Of a stretch of DNA of 64,000 nt, positions 1 to 7,965 are shown in pieces. This stretch comes from Camelimonas lactis (GTDB lineage: Bacteria > Pseudomonadota > Alphaproteobacteria > Rhizobiales > Beijerinckiaceae). Both the position numbers and the translations under genes were made by a program. The notes beneath the pieces were generated by a model. The model saw only the letters and a program-made list of their open reading frames with translations. It was not told where the DNA came from and did no database searches. Position 1 is the first letter of the stretch. Each line of letters starts with the position of its first letter. The DNA lies in assembly GCF_004342915.1 (NCBI RefSeq), contig NZ_SLWL01000003.1:124001-188000 (forward strand). The letters are read 5' to 3'.

Positions 1-48
1 CCGCCGGCCAGCGTTGGCCAACGCGCCGCGACGCCCGGACGGGCCCGC

Positions 49-945
49 GTGAGCGCTTGCGGGACGATGGCGGGAAGCCGGCTCGCGGCGGCGGTGTTCG
101 CCCTGACATTGGTCGCGGCGGCGCTGACGCCAACGGGCATCGTTTTCGCCCAGGAAGCAACGTCTCCCCCGCCTACCCCGGTCCAGCAAGCCCCGGCTTC
201 GGCGCCATCGCCCGCACCAGCAGCTCCTGCACAACCGGAACAGCCCGCTACCCCCGCCCAGCCCGCGCCCCAACAGCAGCAGCCCGCGACAGGCGCCGCG
301 CCGCAGGCCAGTCCGCCGCCAGCGGCAGAACAGCCGCCACAGGCGGGTGGGCAACCGTCCCCGGCCGAGCAGCCCCAGTCAAGGGAGCTGGTGCTGGTGG
401 TGCTCGGCGACAGCCTCAGCGCGGGCTATAACCTGCCAGGCGACAAGGCGTTTCCCGCCGTGCTCGAAAAGGCCTTGCGGGTGCGCGGGCATCCCGTGAA
501 GGTGGTCAACGCCGGCGTTTCCGGCGACACCACCACCGGCGGGCTGGAGCGGCTGGACTGGTCAGTGCCGGACAATGCGTCCGGCGTCATCGTCGAGCTG
601 GGCGCCAACGACATGTTGCGCGGCATTGACCCGGCGATTCCGCGCGCCGCGCTCGACAAAATCATCAGCCGGCTGAAGCAGCGCAACATTCCGGTGCTGC
701 TCGCCGGCATGCGGGCGGCGCCCAACCTCGGCGGTCGCTACAGCGAGGATTTCGAGGGCATCTACCAGGACCTGGCCAAACGCCACGGCCTGATGCTGTA
801 TCCGTTCTTCCTCGACGGCGTCGCCGGCGACCGCAACCTGCTGCTACCCGATGGCATGCACCCCAATCCGGTCGGGGTGCAGCAGATGGTCAGCAAGATC
901 CTGCCGACGGTGGAGCAATTCCTGGCGTCGCTGCAACCGCGATGA
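49..945 (+). CDS. Secreted SGNH/GDSL arylesterase (TesA-like)
   Basis: Hydrolase of the SGNH family, expected to cleave esters or thioesters in the periplasm. An N-terminal signal peptide (hydrophobic run about residues 12-34, ending before QEATS) is followed by an unusually long Pro/Ala/Gln-rich low-complexity linker (about residues 38-110). The catalytic domain follows with block I GDSLSAGY, the block II Gly in NAGVSGDTT, block III GAND and block V DGMHPN, supplying the Ser, Gly, Asn and Asp/His of the active site. The start is a GTG at 49. An ATG at 67 would also keep the signal peptide and neither has a well-spaced ribosome binding site. The family is clear and the natural substrate is not. 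Confidence 0.87.
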   Translation: MSACGTMAGSRLAAAVFALTLVAAALTPTGIVFAQEATSPPPTPVQQAPASAPSPAPAAPAQPEQPATPAQPAPQQQQPATGAAPQASPPPAAEQPPQAGGQPSPAEQPQSRELVLVVLGDSLSAGYNLPGDKAFPAVLEKALRVRGHPVKVVNAGVSGDTTTGGLERLDWSVPDNASGVIVELGANDMLRGIDPAIPRAALDKIISRLKQRNIPVLLAGMRAAPNLGGRYSEDFEGIYQDLAKRHGLMLYPFFLDGVAGDRNLLLPDGMHPNPVGVQQMVSKILPTVEQFLASLQPR

Positions 946-1156
946 GCCGCCTCCCGGGAGGCTGCGCCCGCATGCGGCCACCCGGATCGACAGGCGCGGC
1001 GCCTGCCTGCGATACTGCGACAACAGTTGCGGCGCCGCGCGGCGCCAGCCGCGCCCTGACCGGGGCCCGACGAAAACCGGTCAGGCCAGCCCCCCGTTTC
1101 GTCCAGCCATGCGCGCCTTGCCGTTGCCGGGAATGTCGCGCCCACGTGGAGGCCCC

Positions 1157-1690
1157 ATGCCAAGACTGTTCACCGGACTGGAGCTTCCGACCGACCTCGC
1201 CGCCGCGCTGACCGGCGCGCGCGGGGGCCTGCATGGGGCCCGCTGGATCGACCCAGAAAACTACCACATCACCCTGCGCTTCATCGGCGACGTCGATCAT
1301 GCCCTTGCCCGCGACGTCTATGGCCTGCTCGCTGAAATCCATCGCGACCCGCTGGAGGTCACCATCGAGGGGCTGGATGCTTTCGGCGGCAAACGCCCCC
1401 GCGCCATTGTCGCCCGGGTCGCGCCCGACAGGCCGCTGCTGGAATTGCAGGCGGCGCATGAGCGGCAGATTCGCAAGGCCGGCGCCGCCCCGGAAGGCCG
1501 CAAGTTCTCACCGCACATCACCCTGGCGCGGCTGCGCGACGCCTCGCCCCTCGACGTCGCCGATTATCTGGCTGTGCGCGGCGCTTTCCCCCGCGTCACC
1601 TTCACCGCGCGACGCTTCGTGCTCTATTCATCGCGCGATTCCGTGGGCGGCGGACCTTATGTGGTCGAAGCCGCTTACCCGCTGGGTTAG
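1157..1690 (+). CDS. thpR: RNA 2',3'-cyclic phosphodiesterase (2'-5' RNA ligase family)
   Basis: 177-residue member of the 2H phosphoesterase superfamily, which opens 2',3'-cyclic phosphate RNA ends or joins 2'-5' linked RNA halves. The two signature HxTx motifs are present as YHITLRF (about residue 35) and SPHITLAR (about residue 118), at the usual spacing. The ATG at 1157 was chosen because homology begins at MPRLFTGLELP. The open frame upstream has no recognisable domain. It stands alone between the esterase and a DUF1232 gene on the same strand, with about 210 unassigned bases before it. The physiological substrate in bacteria is not established. Confidence 0.9.
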   Translation: MPRLFTGLELPTDLAAALTGARGGLHGARWIDPENYHITLRFIGDVDHALARDVYGLLAEIHRDPLEVTIEGLDAFGGKRPRAIVARVAPDRPLLELQAAHERQIRKAGAAPEGRKFSPHITLARLRDASPLDVADYLAVRGAFPRVTFTARRFVLYSSRDSVGGGPYVVEAAYPLG

Positions 1691-1814
1691 ATCGCCGGGA
1701 GGCGTCGGGCCTTATCTCCGGGAAGATACGCAGAAAATCTTGAAATCGGCGTTATCGGGACCAGATTCCCGTCTATCCGTTCCCAATTGGCAACTGTCGG
1801 GAGAGGCGCGCCTT

Positions 1815-2297
1815 ATGCCCCGTTCACTGACCGAACCCTTCACCGAGGCGGAAATGCAGGCGATCCGCCGGGCCGCCAGTGGCGGGGACGCTGGCGCCCA
1901 TGCCAGTGAAGAGCACGTCAGAACCAACTTCTGGCAGGCGCTGAAACGCATCGCCCGCCATACGCCGTTCGCCCATGACCTGGCGGCGGCCTTCTATTGC
2001 GCCCGCGATCCGGCGACGCCGCTGAAGGTGCGGATGATCCTGTTCGGCGCGCTGGGCTATTTCATCATGCCCCTCGACGCCATCTCCGATTTGCTGCCGC
2101 TCATCGGCTTTACCGACGATATCGCCGTGCTGACCCTCGCCGTCGCCACGGTCGCCAGCGCCATCAAGCCCGAACACCGCCAGCTGGCGGAGGAGGCCCT
2201 CGCCGACAGCAAACCGGAGGCCGGACCGCCGACCATTGAAGGCGACGAGCCGGAAAAGCACGGCGGCTGGCGCGCATGGACCCGCCGTTTCCGGTGA
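1815..2297 (+). CDS. YkvA/DUF1232 family membrane-associated protein
   Basis: 160-residue protein with the DUF1232 core. The central segment (about residues 50-120) contains DPATPLKVRMILFGALGYFI, then MPLDAISDLLPLIGFTDD, the hallmark of the family, then a second hydrophobic helix. The core is probably embedded in or against the inner membrane. The N-terminus is hydrophilic and the C-terminus is charged (EGDEPEKHGG to RRFR). No biochemical function is established for the family. The start at 1815 gives a compact protein of normal size, whereas the longer open frame from 1233 merely overlaps thpR in another frame. Confidence 0.85.
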   Translation: MPRSLTEPFTEAEMQAIRRAASGGDAGAHASEEHVRTNFWQALKRIARHTPFAHDLAAAFYCARDPATPLKVRMILFGALGYFIMPLDAISDLLPLIGFTDDIAVLTLAVATVASAIKPEHRQLAEEALADSKPEAGPPTIEGDEPEKHGGWRAWTRRFR

Positions 2298-2510
2298 TGT
2301 GCGCCGGGCGTCTCAAGAAACACCGTGTCCGTTTTCACGGATTGCAGGATTTTTCCCCTGCGGACAAAAGTTCCTAACGCCCTGATAACGATCCCGGGGT
2401 ATGATCGTAACATTCGCATCAGCGACCGTTCCGGTCCCGCCGCGCGGTCGTTGCCTCACGTCATTTATGAGGCCCTTCGGGCTCACCACCGCAGGGGATT
2501 TGATCATTCA

Positions 2511-3083
2511 ATGATTCGTCCGGACCGTTTGTCGCGCCGCGCGCTTGTCTGCATGGGCTTGCTGCTTTCAACCACCCTCGTCGCTGGCCTGGCGACGGAA
2601 GCCAACGCCCAGGGGCGCAGCAGGGCCGCGGCCAAAGCCGCCGCTCCCGCCGGCGGCCAGTCCGTTGGAACCTATGGCGACTGGGGCGTCTATGTTTCCC
2701 GCAATGGTCGCGGCAAGGTCTGCTACGCCCTCTCCCATCCCAAGGTTCGGCTGCCCAAGGGACTGAACCGCGACCCCGGCTACCTGTTCGTCTCGGCGCG
2801 CCCGGCCGAGGGCGTGCGCAACGAAATCGCCTGGGGCCTTGGCTTCGCGGCCAAGCCCGACGGCGAAGCGCTGATTGATGGCGCGACCCTGCCGGTGGTG
2901 GCGCGCGGCGAGAACGCCTGGCTGCGCGACGCCTCCCAGGAAGGCCAGGCCGTGGCCGCCATGACGCGCGGAAGCAAGCTGGCGTTGAAAGTACAATCGC
3001 AGCGCGGCAACAGCCTCACCGACGAATATTCCCTGCGCGGCTTCACCCAGGCCATGGAGCGGGTGCGCAAGGAATGCCCCTGA
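2511..3083 (+). CDS. Invasion-associated locus B (IalB) family periplasmic protein
   Basis: 190-residue exported protein. A signal peptide (MIRPDRLSRRALVCMGLLL through ATEANA, cleavage about residue 33) is followed by a basic/Ala-rich segment and an IalB-like domain beginning GTYGDWGVYVS, with the expected paired cysteines (GKVCYALS and KECP at the C-terminus) that could form a disulfide. IalB-family proteins are common in Hyphomicrobiales. The name comes from Bartonella, and most members, probably including this one, have no demonstrated role in invasion. A strong intrinsic terminator follows 27 bases after the stop, so the gene is probably transcribed alone. Confidence 0.83.
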   Translation: MIRPDRLSRRALVCMGLLLSTTLVAGLATEANAQGRSRAAAKAAAPAGGQSVGTYGDWGVYVSRNGRGKVCYALSHPKVRLPKGLNRDPGYLFVSARPAEGVRNEIAWGLGFAAKPDGEALIDGATLPVVARGENAWLRDASQEGQAVAAMTRGSKLALKVQSQRGNSLTDEYSLRGFTQAMERVRKECP

Positions 3084-3110
3084 GTAGGGACGCCTTGTGA
3101 ACGACAACAG

Positions 3111-3135
3111 GCGGGCCGCGCGGCCCGCTTTTTTA
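3111..3135 (+). terminator. Intrinsic terminator of the ialB-like gene
   Basis: Perfect 8-bp stem GCGGGCCG / CGGCCCGC with a two-base centre, followed directly by a run of six T (3129-3134). This is a textbook Rho-independent terminator on the plus strand, 27 bases after the ialB-like stop codon. Confidence 0.9.
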
Positions 3136-3197
3136 TTGTTCGCGCCACGCCAGGGCGCACAACCTGGGATCACCCCGGTCGCGGCGCCCCGCGCCGT

Positions 3198-3226
3198 CTT
3201 GAAAAGACGCGCCTTCCTGGCCATTT
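3198..3226 (+). promoter_or_regulatory. Candidate RpoH (heat-shock) promoter of htpG
   Basis: CTTGAA (3198-3203), a 17-base spacer, then CCATTT (3221-3226). This fits the alphaproteobacterial RpoH pattern as I recall it (CTTGAA, N17, CCANAT) with one mismatch. It would give an htpG leader of about 170 nucleotides. Assigned by eye; no transcript start is known. Confidence 0.45.
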
Positions 3227-3401
3227 CCGCCACTGTGACAAATCGCGCACGCCCACGCGCCGGAGCATTTTTCCGGCAAAGTGGACGCCACTTTGCGTCA
3301 GGAGCAGGCATCAGGCGAAACTGGTCAGGCGATCGCCGTTGCGCCAGCAGCCGATCCTGCCCGGACCGCCATATGGGCGTCAGACATTTCAGGGAAGAAA
3401 G

Positions 3402-5426
3402 ATGACGATGACAGACGACAGGAGCAGTCAGAAACAGGCGTTCGGCGCGGATGTCGCCCGGCTGCTGCACATGATGGTGCACTCGGTTTATTCCGACAAA
3501 AGCGTCTTTCTTCGCGAACTGGTCTCCAACGCCGCCGATGCCTGCGAGAAGCTGCGCTATCAGGCCATCGCCCACCCCGAACTGCTGGGTGACGACGCCT
3601 CCGCCATGGGTATCGACATTACCATCGACCGGGCGCGCCGCACCCTGACCGTCGCTGACAATGGCGTTGGCATGACGGCTGAGGAGATGACCGAGGCGCT
3701 GGGCACCATCGCCCGCTCCGGCACCCGCGCCTTCGTGGAGGGGCTTCAGGGCGACGCAGGCAACCCGGACAAGGCGCAGGACGCTGGAGAAGAAGCCGGA
3801 GAGGACGCCGCGACGGGCGCTGGCGGAGCGCATCTCATCGGCCAGTTCGGCGTAGGCTTTTACGCTGCCTTCATGGTCGCCGACCAGGTGGACGTCATCT
3901 CGCGCAAGGCGGGAACCGACACGGCGGCGCGCTGGTCCTCCGATGGCAAGGGCGCGTTTACCGTCAGCCCCGTCGACCTGGCGGACGCCCCGGCCCATGG
4001 CGCGCGGGTCGTATTGCATCTGATGGCGAACGCTGACGAATGGCTGGATCCGGCGAACGTTCGCCGTCACATCCGCGAGCAGTCCGGCCATGTCCCGGTG
4101 CCGGTCACCCTGCATTTCACGCGTCCCGCTCCGCAGGACGAAACCGCACAGGATGACGCAGCGGAAGCCGATGCGGAAAGCACTGCGCGGCCGGATGAGG
4201 CCGTCGATGAACAGATCGTCGACGGCAGCGCCCTGTGGACCCGTTCCCGCAACGACATCAAGCCGGAAGAATACACCGACTTCTACCGTTCCGTCGGCGG
4301 CATGTTCGACGAACCGGCAATGACGATCCATTATCGCGCCGAGGGCCGTCACGAGTTCAGCGCCCTGCTGTTCACGCCGTCGTCGCGGCCGTTCGACCTG
4401 CTCGATCCGGAGCGCAAGGGCCGGGTCAAGCTCTACGTCAAGCGGGTGTTCATCACCGACGACGCCGACATCCTGCCGCGCTATCTGCGCTTCGTGCGCG
4501 GCGTGGTCGATTCCGCCGATCTGCCGCTCAATCTCTCCCGCGAGATGATCCAGAACAGCCCGGTGCTGCGCGCCATCAGCCAGAATGTCACTGGCCGCGT
4601 GCTCACTGAACTGGAAAAACTGGCGGAGTCCGACGCGGACGCCTACGCGAAAGTGTGGGAGAATTTCGGAGCGGTCATCAAGGAAGGCGTGCACGAGGAC
4701 TTCGCCCGCCAGGAGCGGCTGCTCGGTCTTGCCCGCTTCAGGACCACCGCCAGCGGCGACGCCTGGCGGTCACTGAAGGACTATGTGGCGAACCTGCGCG
4801 AGAATCAGACGGCGATCTATTACATCACCGGCGACGCGGCGGCGAAGCTGGAGAATTCGCCGCATCTGGAAGGCTACCGGGCGCGGGGCGTCGAGGTGCT
4901 GCTGCTGACGGACCCGGTCGACAGCTTCTGGGTGATGGGCGCGCCGGGCTTCGAAGGCAAGCCATTCCGTTCCGTCACCCAGGGCGGCGCTGATCTGGAC
5001 CTCATTCCGCTCATTGATGCGGACGCCCGGAAAGGCGGCGACGCCACCCCCGAGGTCACCGCCTTCATCAGCGCTGTGAAGGAGACGCTTGGCGACGCCG
5101 TCACCGACGTACGCGCCTCAAGCCGGCTTACCGACAGCGTCGTCTGTCTGGTGGCCCCTGGCGGCGGCTATGACCGGCATATGGAGCGGCTGCTTTCCGG
5201 TTTCGGGCGGCTGGACCAGGTGACGAAGCCGGTGCTGGAGATCAACCCGCACCACGCGCTGACAGAGGCGCTGGCGGCCCTGCCGGCGGACGACCCGGAG
5301 TTCCGCAACGACGTGGCGCATCTGCTGCTGGATGAAGCAGCGATCCTCGACGGCGGCCAGGTCAGCGACGCCGGCGCTTTCGCCGGTCGCCTGACGCGGC
5401 TGCTTGCCCGCGCCGCGCGCAACTGA
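3402..5426 (+). CDS. htpG: Molecular chaperone HtpG (bacterial Hsp90)
   Basis: 674-residue ATP-dependent chaperone, cytosolic dimer. The N-terminal GHKL ATPase shows the catalytic Glu/Asn helix (FLRELVSNAADA, about residues 36-47), DNGVGM (87-91) and the glycine lid GQFGVGF (147-153). The middle domain follows from ALWTRSRNDI, with the conserved DLPLNLSREM segment. It is about 50 residues longer than E. coli HtpG (about 624). Two Ala/Asp/Glu-rich insertions explain this: one in the ATP-lid region (about 116-143) and one at the N-to-middle linker (about 241-275). The ATG at 3402 has a strong AGGGAAGAAAG ribosome binding site, and the longer frame from 3339 does not. Confidence 0.96.
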   Translation: MTMTDDRSSQKQAFGADVARLLHMMVHSVYSDKSVFLRELVSNAADACEKLRYQAIAHPELLGDDASAMGIDITIDRARRTLTVADNGVGMTAEEMTEALGTIARSGTRAFVEGLQGDAGNPDKAQDAGEEAGEDAATGAGGAHLIGQFGVGFYAAFMVADQVDVISRKAGTDTAARWSSDGKGAFTVSPVDLADAPAHGARVVLHLMANADEWLDPANVRRHIREQSGHVPVPVTLHFTRPAPQDETAQDDAAEADAESTARPDEAVDEQIVDGSALWTRSRNDIKPEEYTDFYRSVGGMFDEPAMTIHYRAEGRHEFSALLFTPSSRPFDLLDPERKGRVKLYVKRVFITDDADILPRYLRFVRGVVDSADLPLNLSREMIQNSPVLRAISQNVTGRVLTELEKLAESDADAYAKVWENFGAVIKEGVHEDFARQERLLGLARFRTTASGDAWRSLKDYVANLRENQTAIYYITGDAAAKLENSPHLEGYRARGVEVLLLTDPVDSFWVMGAPGFEGKPFRSVTQGGADLDLIPLIDADARKGGDATPEVTAFISAVKETLGDAVTDVRASSRLTDSVVCLVAPGGGYDRHMERLLSGFGRLDQVTKPVLEINPHHALTEALAALPADDPEFRNDVAHLLLDEAAILDGGQVSDAGAFAGRLTRLLARAARN

Positions 5427-5441
5427 GCAACTGACGACAGC

Positions 5442-5471
5442 ATTCCGGTCAGGCAGGCGCCTGGCCGGAAT
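5442..5471. terminator. Convergent hairpin between htpG and the XRE regulator
   Basis: Inverted repeat of 13 bases (5442-5454 and 5459-5471) around a 4-base loop, with a single position that would be G-U or a mismatch. It lies between two genes facing each other. Neither strand has a clear T run, so it may stop transcription with Rho or protect 3' ends rather than act as a classic intrinsic terminator. Confidence 0.5.
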
Positions 5472-5582
5472 CATTGCCGGCTATAGGTAACCCGCCCGCC
5501 GGAGCCAGGCCCTTCGCCTGAAGCGGATTTCGCTCCCCTGACGCGTGTCATCGCGAAGCAGGCCAGCGCGTCTGACGATGCT

Positions 5583-6404
5583 TCAGCCAGGCCGCCCGCC
5601 CGCGGCGTCCTTGCGTCTGGCGGCGGAAAGCGCCTGCAACACATTGGCCGTCGCCTCGTCTACCGGGAAGAACGTTTCCAGCGCCAGCTCCGACAGGGTG
5701 ATGTCCAGCGGCGTGCCGAACACGGTGGTGGTGCTGATGAACGACAGCACGGCGCCGTCCATGGCCAGTTGCAGCGGCGCGACGATGCCCGTCGCGGCGC
5801 TGCGGCGCGTGGCGCCGGGCGGCGCCGGATACCCCTTCAGCTCGTCCAGCAGGGCGATCAGTCCGGCGTCGGCGGTAACGTCGATCTGCTGGCGCAGCCG
5901 GGCCAGCAGATGCTCCCGCCATTCATGAAAATTCAGCGTCCGGCTGGCGAGGCCGTCCGGGTGCAGCGACAGGCGCATCACATTGACCGGAGGCTCCAGC
6001 AGTGCCGGCGCGACGCTGGCCAGCAGCGGCGCCACCGCCGCGTTGGCGGTGACCAGATTCCAGTGCCGGTCGATGGCCAGCGCCGGCCAGGGGTCATGCC
6101 CGGCCAGCACCTGTTCAACGGCGGCGCGGGCGCCGGCCATGTCGGGATGATCGAGCGGACGCTCGGCGAATACGGGGGCATAGCCGGCGGCCACCATGAG
6201 CACATTCCGTTCACGTAGCGGGATGGACAGGTGCTCGGCCAGCAGCATCAGCATGTCGCGCGACGGTTGCGCCCGGCCTGTCTCGACGAAGCTGAGGTGC
6301 CGCGTCGAGATATCGGCCTCGCAGGCCAGATCCAGCTGGCTCATGCGCCGCCGCAACCGCCATTCCCGCAACCGGGCGCCAACGTCGCCCTGCGTCTCCG
6401 CCAT
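5583..6404 (-). CDS. XRE-family transcriptional regulator with MmyB-like ligand domain
   Basis: 273-residue regulator. The N-terminal Xre helix-turn-helix (about residues 8-62) includes LREWRLRRRMSQLDLA and ISTRHLSFVETGRAQPS. The rest (about 90-260) matches the MmyB-like ligand-binding domain that follows this HTH in many proteobacterial and actinobacterial regulators, with WPALAIDRHWNLVTANAA and HPDGLASRTLNFHEW as typical stretches. The ATG at 6404 has GGGAGAA eight bases upstream. It is convergent with htpG and has no partner gene on its strand, so its target cannot be inferred from context. Confidence 0.86.
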   Translation of the reverse strand: MAETQGDVGARLREWRLRRRMSQLDLACEADISTRHLSFVETGRAQPSRDMLMLLAEHLSIPLRERNVLMVAAGYAPVFAERPLDHPDMAGARAAVEQVLAGHDPWPALAIDRHWNLVTANAAVAPLLASVAPALLEPPVNVMRLSLHPDGLASRTLNFHEWREHLLARLRQQIDVTADAGLIALLDELKGYPAPPGATRRSAATGIVAPLQLAMDGAVLSFISTTTVFGTPLDITLSELALETFFPVDEATANVLQALSAARRKDAAGGRPG

Positions 6405-6567
6405 CACCGCTTCTCCCTTTCAGCCATGGCCTGATCGAAGCACGCCGGACGGCGCCGCGCCATTACCCGCGAAGTAATGAGAACACATGGCCACGCCAGG
6501 TCGCCAGGCCCGGGGGACGCGCCGCCGCGGCCTGAACAGCCCGGACGCTGCCCAGCCTGGCCTTGCG

Positions 6568-7224
6568 TCAGTCGCCCCCTGACCGGAAGGAAGCGTGATA
6601 TTCCGGGTTCGGCCGCATATCGATGGCGGAGGCCATGCGGTTGCTCATGTTGTAGAACGAGGCCACCGCGCCGATGTCCCAGATATCGCGATCGTTGAAA
6701 CCGGCGGCGCGCAGGGCGTCCCGGTCGGCTTCGACCACCTTCTCCGGCTCTTCGGTCAGCTTCGCGGCGAAATCCAGCATGGCGCGGTGGCGCGCGTCGA
6801 GATCGGCGGCGCGATAGTTCATCACCAGCAATTCGCCCAGCACGGGATCGCCGGACAGTTGCCGCACGGCGGCGCCGTGGGCGGTCAGGCAGTAGAAGCA
6901 GCGATTGATGCTCGACACCACCACCGCGATCATCTCGCGCTCCAGCTTGGACAGCCCCGACGGCGCCAGCATCAGATCGTTGTAGAAGGCGGAAAACGCC
7001 TGCAACTTGGCGTCATCGAAGGCATAGGCCTGGAGTACGTTCGGCACATAGCCGAGTTTCTCCTCGCACTTGCGGAAATAGGCCTGCGAGCGTTCGGAAA
7101 GCTCCCCCGGCGGCAGCGTCACCGCCATGACGTGATCGTCCCGTTGCCGGCGGGGCGCGGCGTCCGGCGCGACGCTCTTCGCCCTGTCAGCTTTCTTGGC
7201 CTTGTTGTCCGACTTCTTCGCCAT
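6568..7224 (-). CDS. Peroxidase-related AhpD-fold protein
   Basis: 218-residue protein of the carboxymuconolactone decarboxylase/AhpD superfamily, peroxidase-related subfamily. The signature is INRCFYCLTAHG (about residues 105-116), a redox CxxC followed by the conserved His. FNDRDIWDIGAVASFYNMSNRMA near the C-terminus is also typical. The N-terminal 30 residues are Lys/Arg/Ala-rich and outside the domain, but the start at 7224 is supported by GGAGG seven bases upstream. It probably reduces peroxides or protects against oxidative damage. The physiological reductant is unknown. Confidence 0.84.
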   Translation of the reverse strand: MAKKSDNKAKKADRAKSVAPDAAPRRQRDDHVMAVTLPPGELSERSQAYFRKCEEKLGYVPNVLQAYAFDDAKLQAFSAFYNDLMLAPSGLSKLEREMIAVVVSSINRCFYCLTAHGAAVRQLSGDPVLGELLVMNYRAADLDARHRAMLDFAAKLTEEPEKVVEADRDALRAAGFNDRDIWDIGAVASFYNMSNRMASAIDMRPNPEYHASFRSGGD

Positions 7225-7393
7225 TGGGTTTCCTCCGCTCGCGCGCCTTTATGCGCCTTCCCGCGCGAAGCAGCGCTGACTTCGCTGGAAACACGCTGGC
7301 GCCGGTTCCGGCACAGTGAGCGGAAGCCGCGATGGATGCAATGGCGATGGCGTCTGAACGGGAACCGCAGGCCACGCCGGCCTCGCGCGCCCG

Positions 7394-7918
7394 TCAGCCC
7401 TTGAGTTGCAGCGGCAGGCCGGCGGCCAGAAACAGCACCCGGCCGGCGATGGCGGCCACGGCCTGGTTCAGGCGGCCCGCCTCGTCGCGAAACCGGCGCG
7501 CCAGCGCATTGTCCGGCACGATGCCGAGGCCAACCTCATTGGCGACGACAAACCACGGGCCGCGCGGCGCCTGAAGGACGGCGATCAGCCCCCGGGTCGC
7601 CGTCGCCACGTCGGCGCCGGAGAGCATGACATTGGTCAGCCAGACTGTGAGGCAATCGACCAGAACCGGTTCGCCCTCCGGCTGTCCGGCCAGCGCGCCT
7701 GGCAGGTCGATGGGCGCCTCCAGCGTGCGCCAGCCCGCGCCGCGCCGGTCGATGTGGTGGGCGATGCGAGCCCGCATCTCATCATCAAACGGCTCCGCCG
7801 TGGCGATGTAACGCCACGGCGGAGCCAGCTGTTCGATCAGCGTTTCGGCGTGCCGGCTCTTGCCGGAGCGGGCGCCGCCAAGCAGCAGGGTCAAAGAGGG
7901 AGCGCGCGCATCACCCAT
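7394..7918 (-). CDS. cobU: Adenosylcobinamide kinase / adenosylcobinamide-phosphate guanylyltransferase
   Basis: 174-residue bifunctional enzyme (CobU; CobP in Rhizobiales naming) that phosphorylates adenosylcobinamide and attaches GMP, late in coenzyme B12 synthesis. The P-loop GGARSGKS lies near residue 14, followed by [25 protein letters not shown] and [14 protein letters not shown], all diagnostic. I chose the ATG at 7918; a GTG at 7927 is possible. It lies just downstream of purH on the same strand and may be cotranscribed. No other cobalamin gene is in the window. B12 is needed by mutases of the ethylmalonyl-CoA pathway, of which one enzyme is encoded near 46 kb. Confidence 0.93.
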   Translation of the reverse strand: MGDARAPSLTLLLGGARSGKSRHAETLIEQLAPPWRYIATAEPFDDEMRARIAHHIDRRGAGWRTLEAPIDLPGALAGQPEGEPVLVDCLTVWLTNVMLSGADVATATRGLIAVLQAPRGPWFVVANEVGLGIVPDNALARRFRDEAGRLNQAVAAIAGRVLFLAAGLPLQLKG

Positions 7919-7965
7919 GCAGATCACCCGGGCCGGTCACTCATGGCCCCCTCTCCCGCCAGGCG

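Larger units (their letters stand above)
3084..3401. other. Intergenic region between ialB-like gene and htpG
   Basis: About 320 bases without a supportable gene. It holds the ialB-like terminator at its left end and a candidate heat-shock promoter for htpG near its middle, listed separately. A good ribosome binding site (AGGGAAGAAAG) precedes the htpG ATG. The remaining GC-rich sequence shows nothing else I can assign. Confidence 0.6.

Noticed and set aside
2568-4694. 708-residue minus-strand frame opposite the ialB-like gene and htpG
   Set aside because: It lies antisense to two well-supported genes, has His/Arg/Gly-rich composition and no domain. High GC produces such mirror frames.
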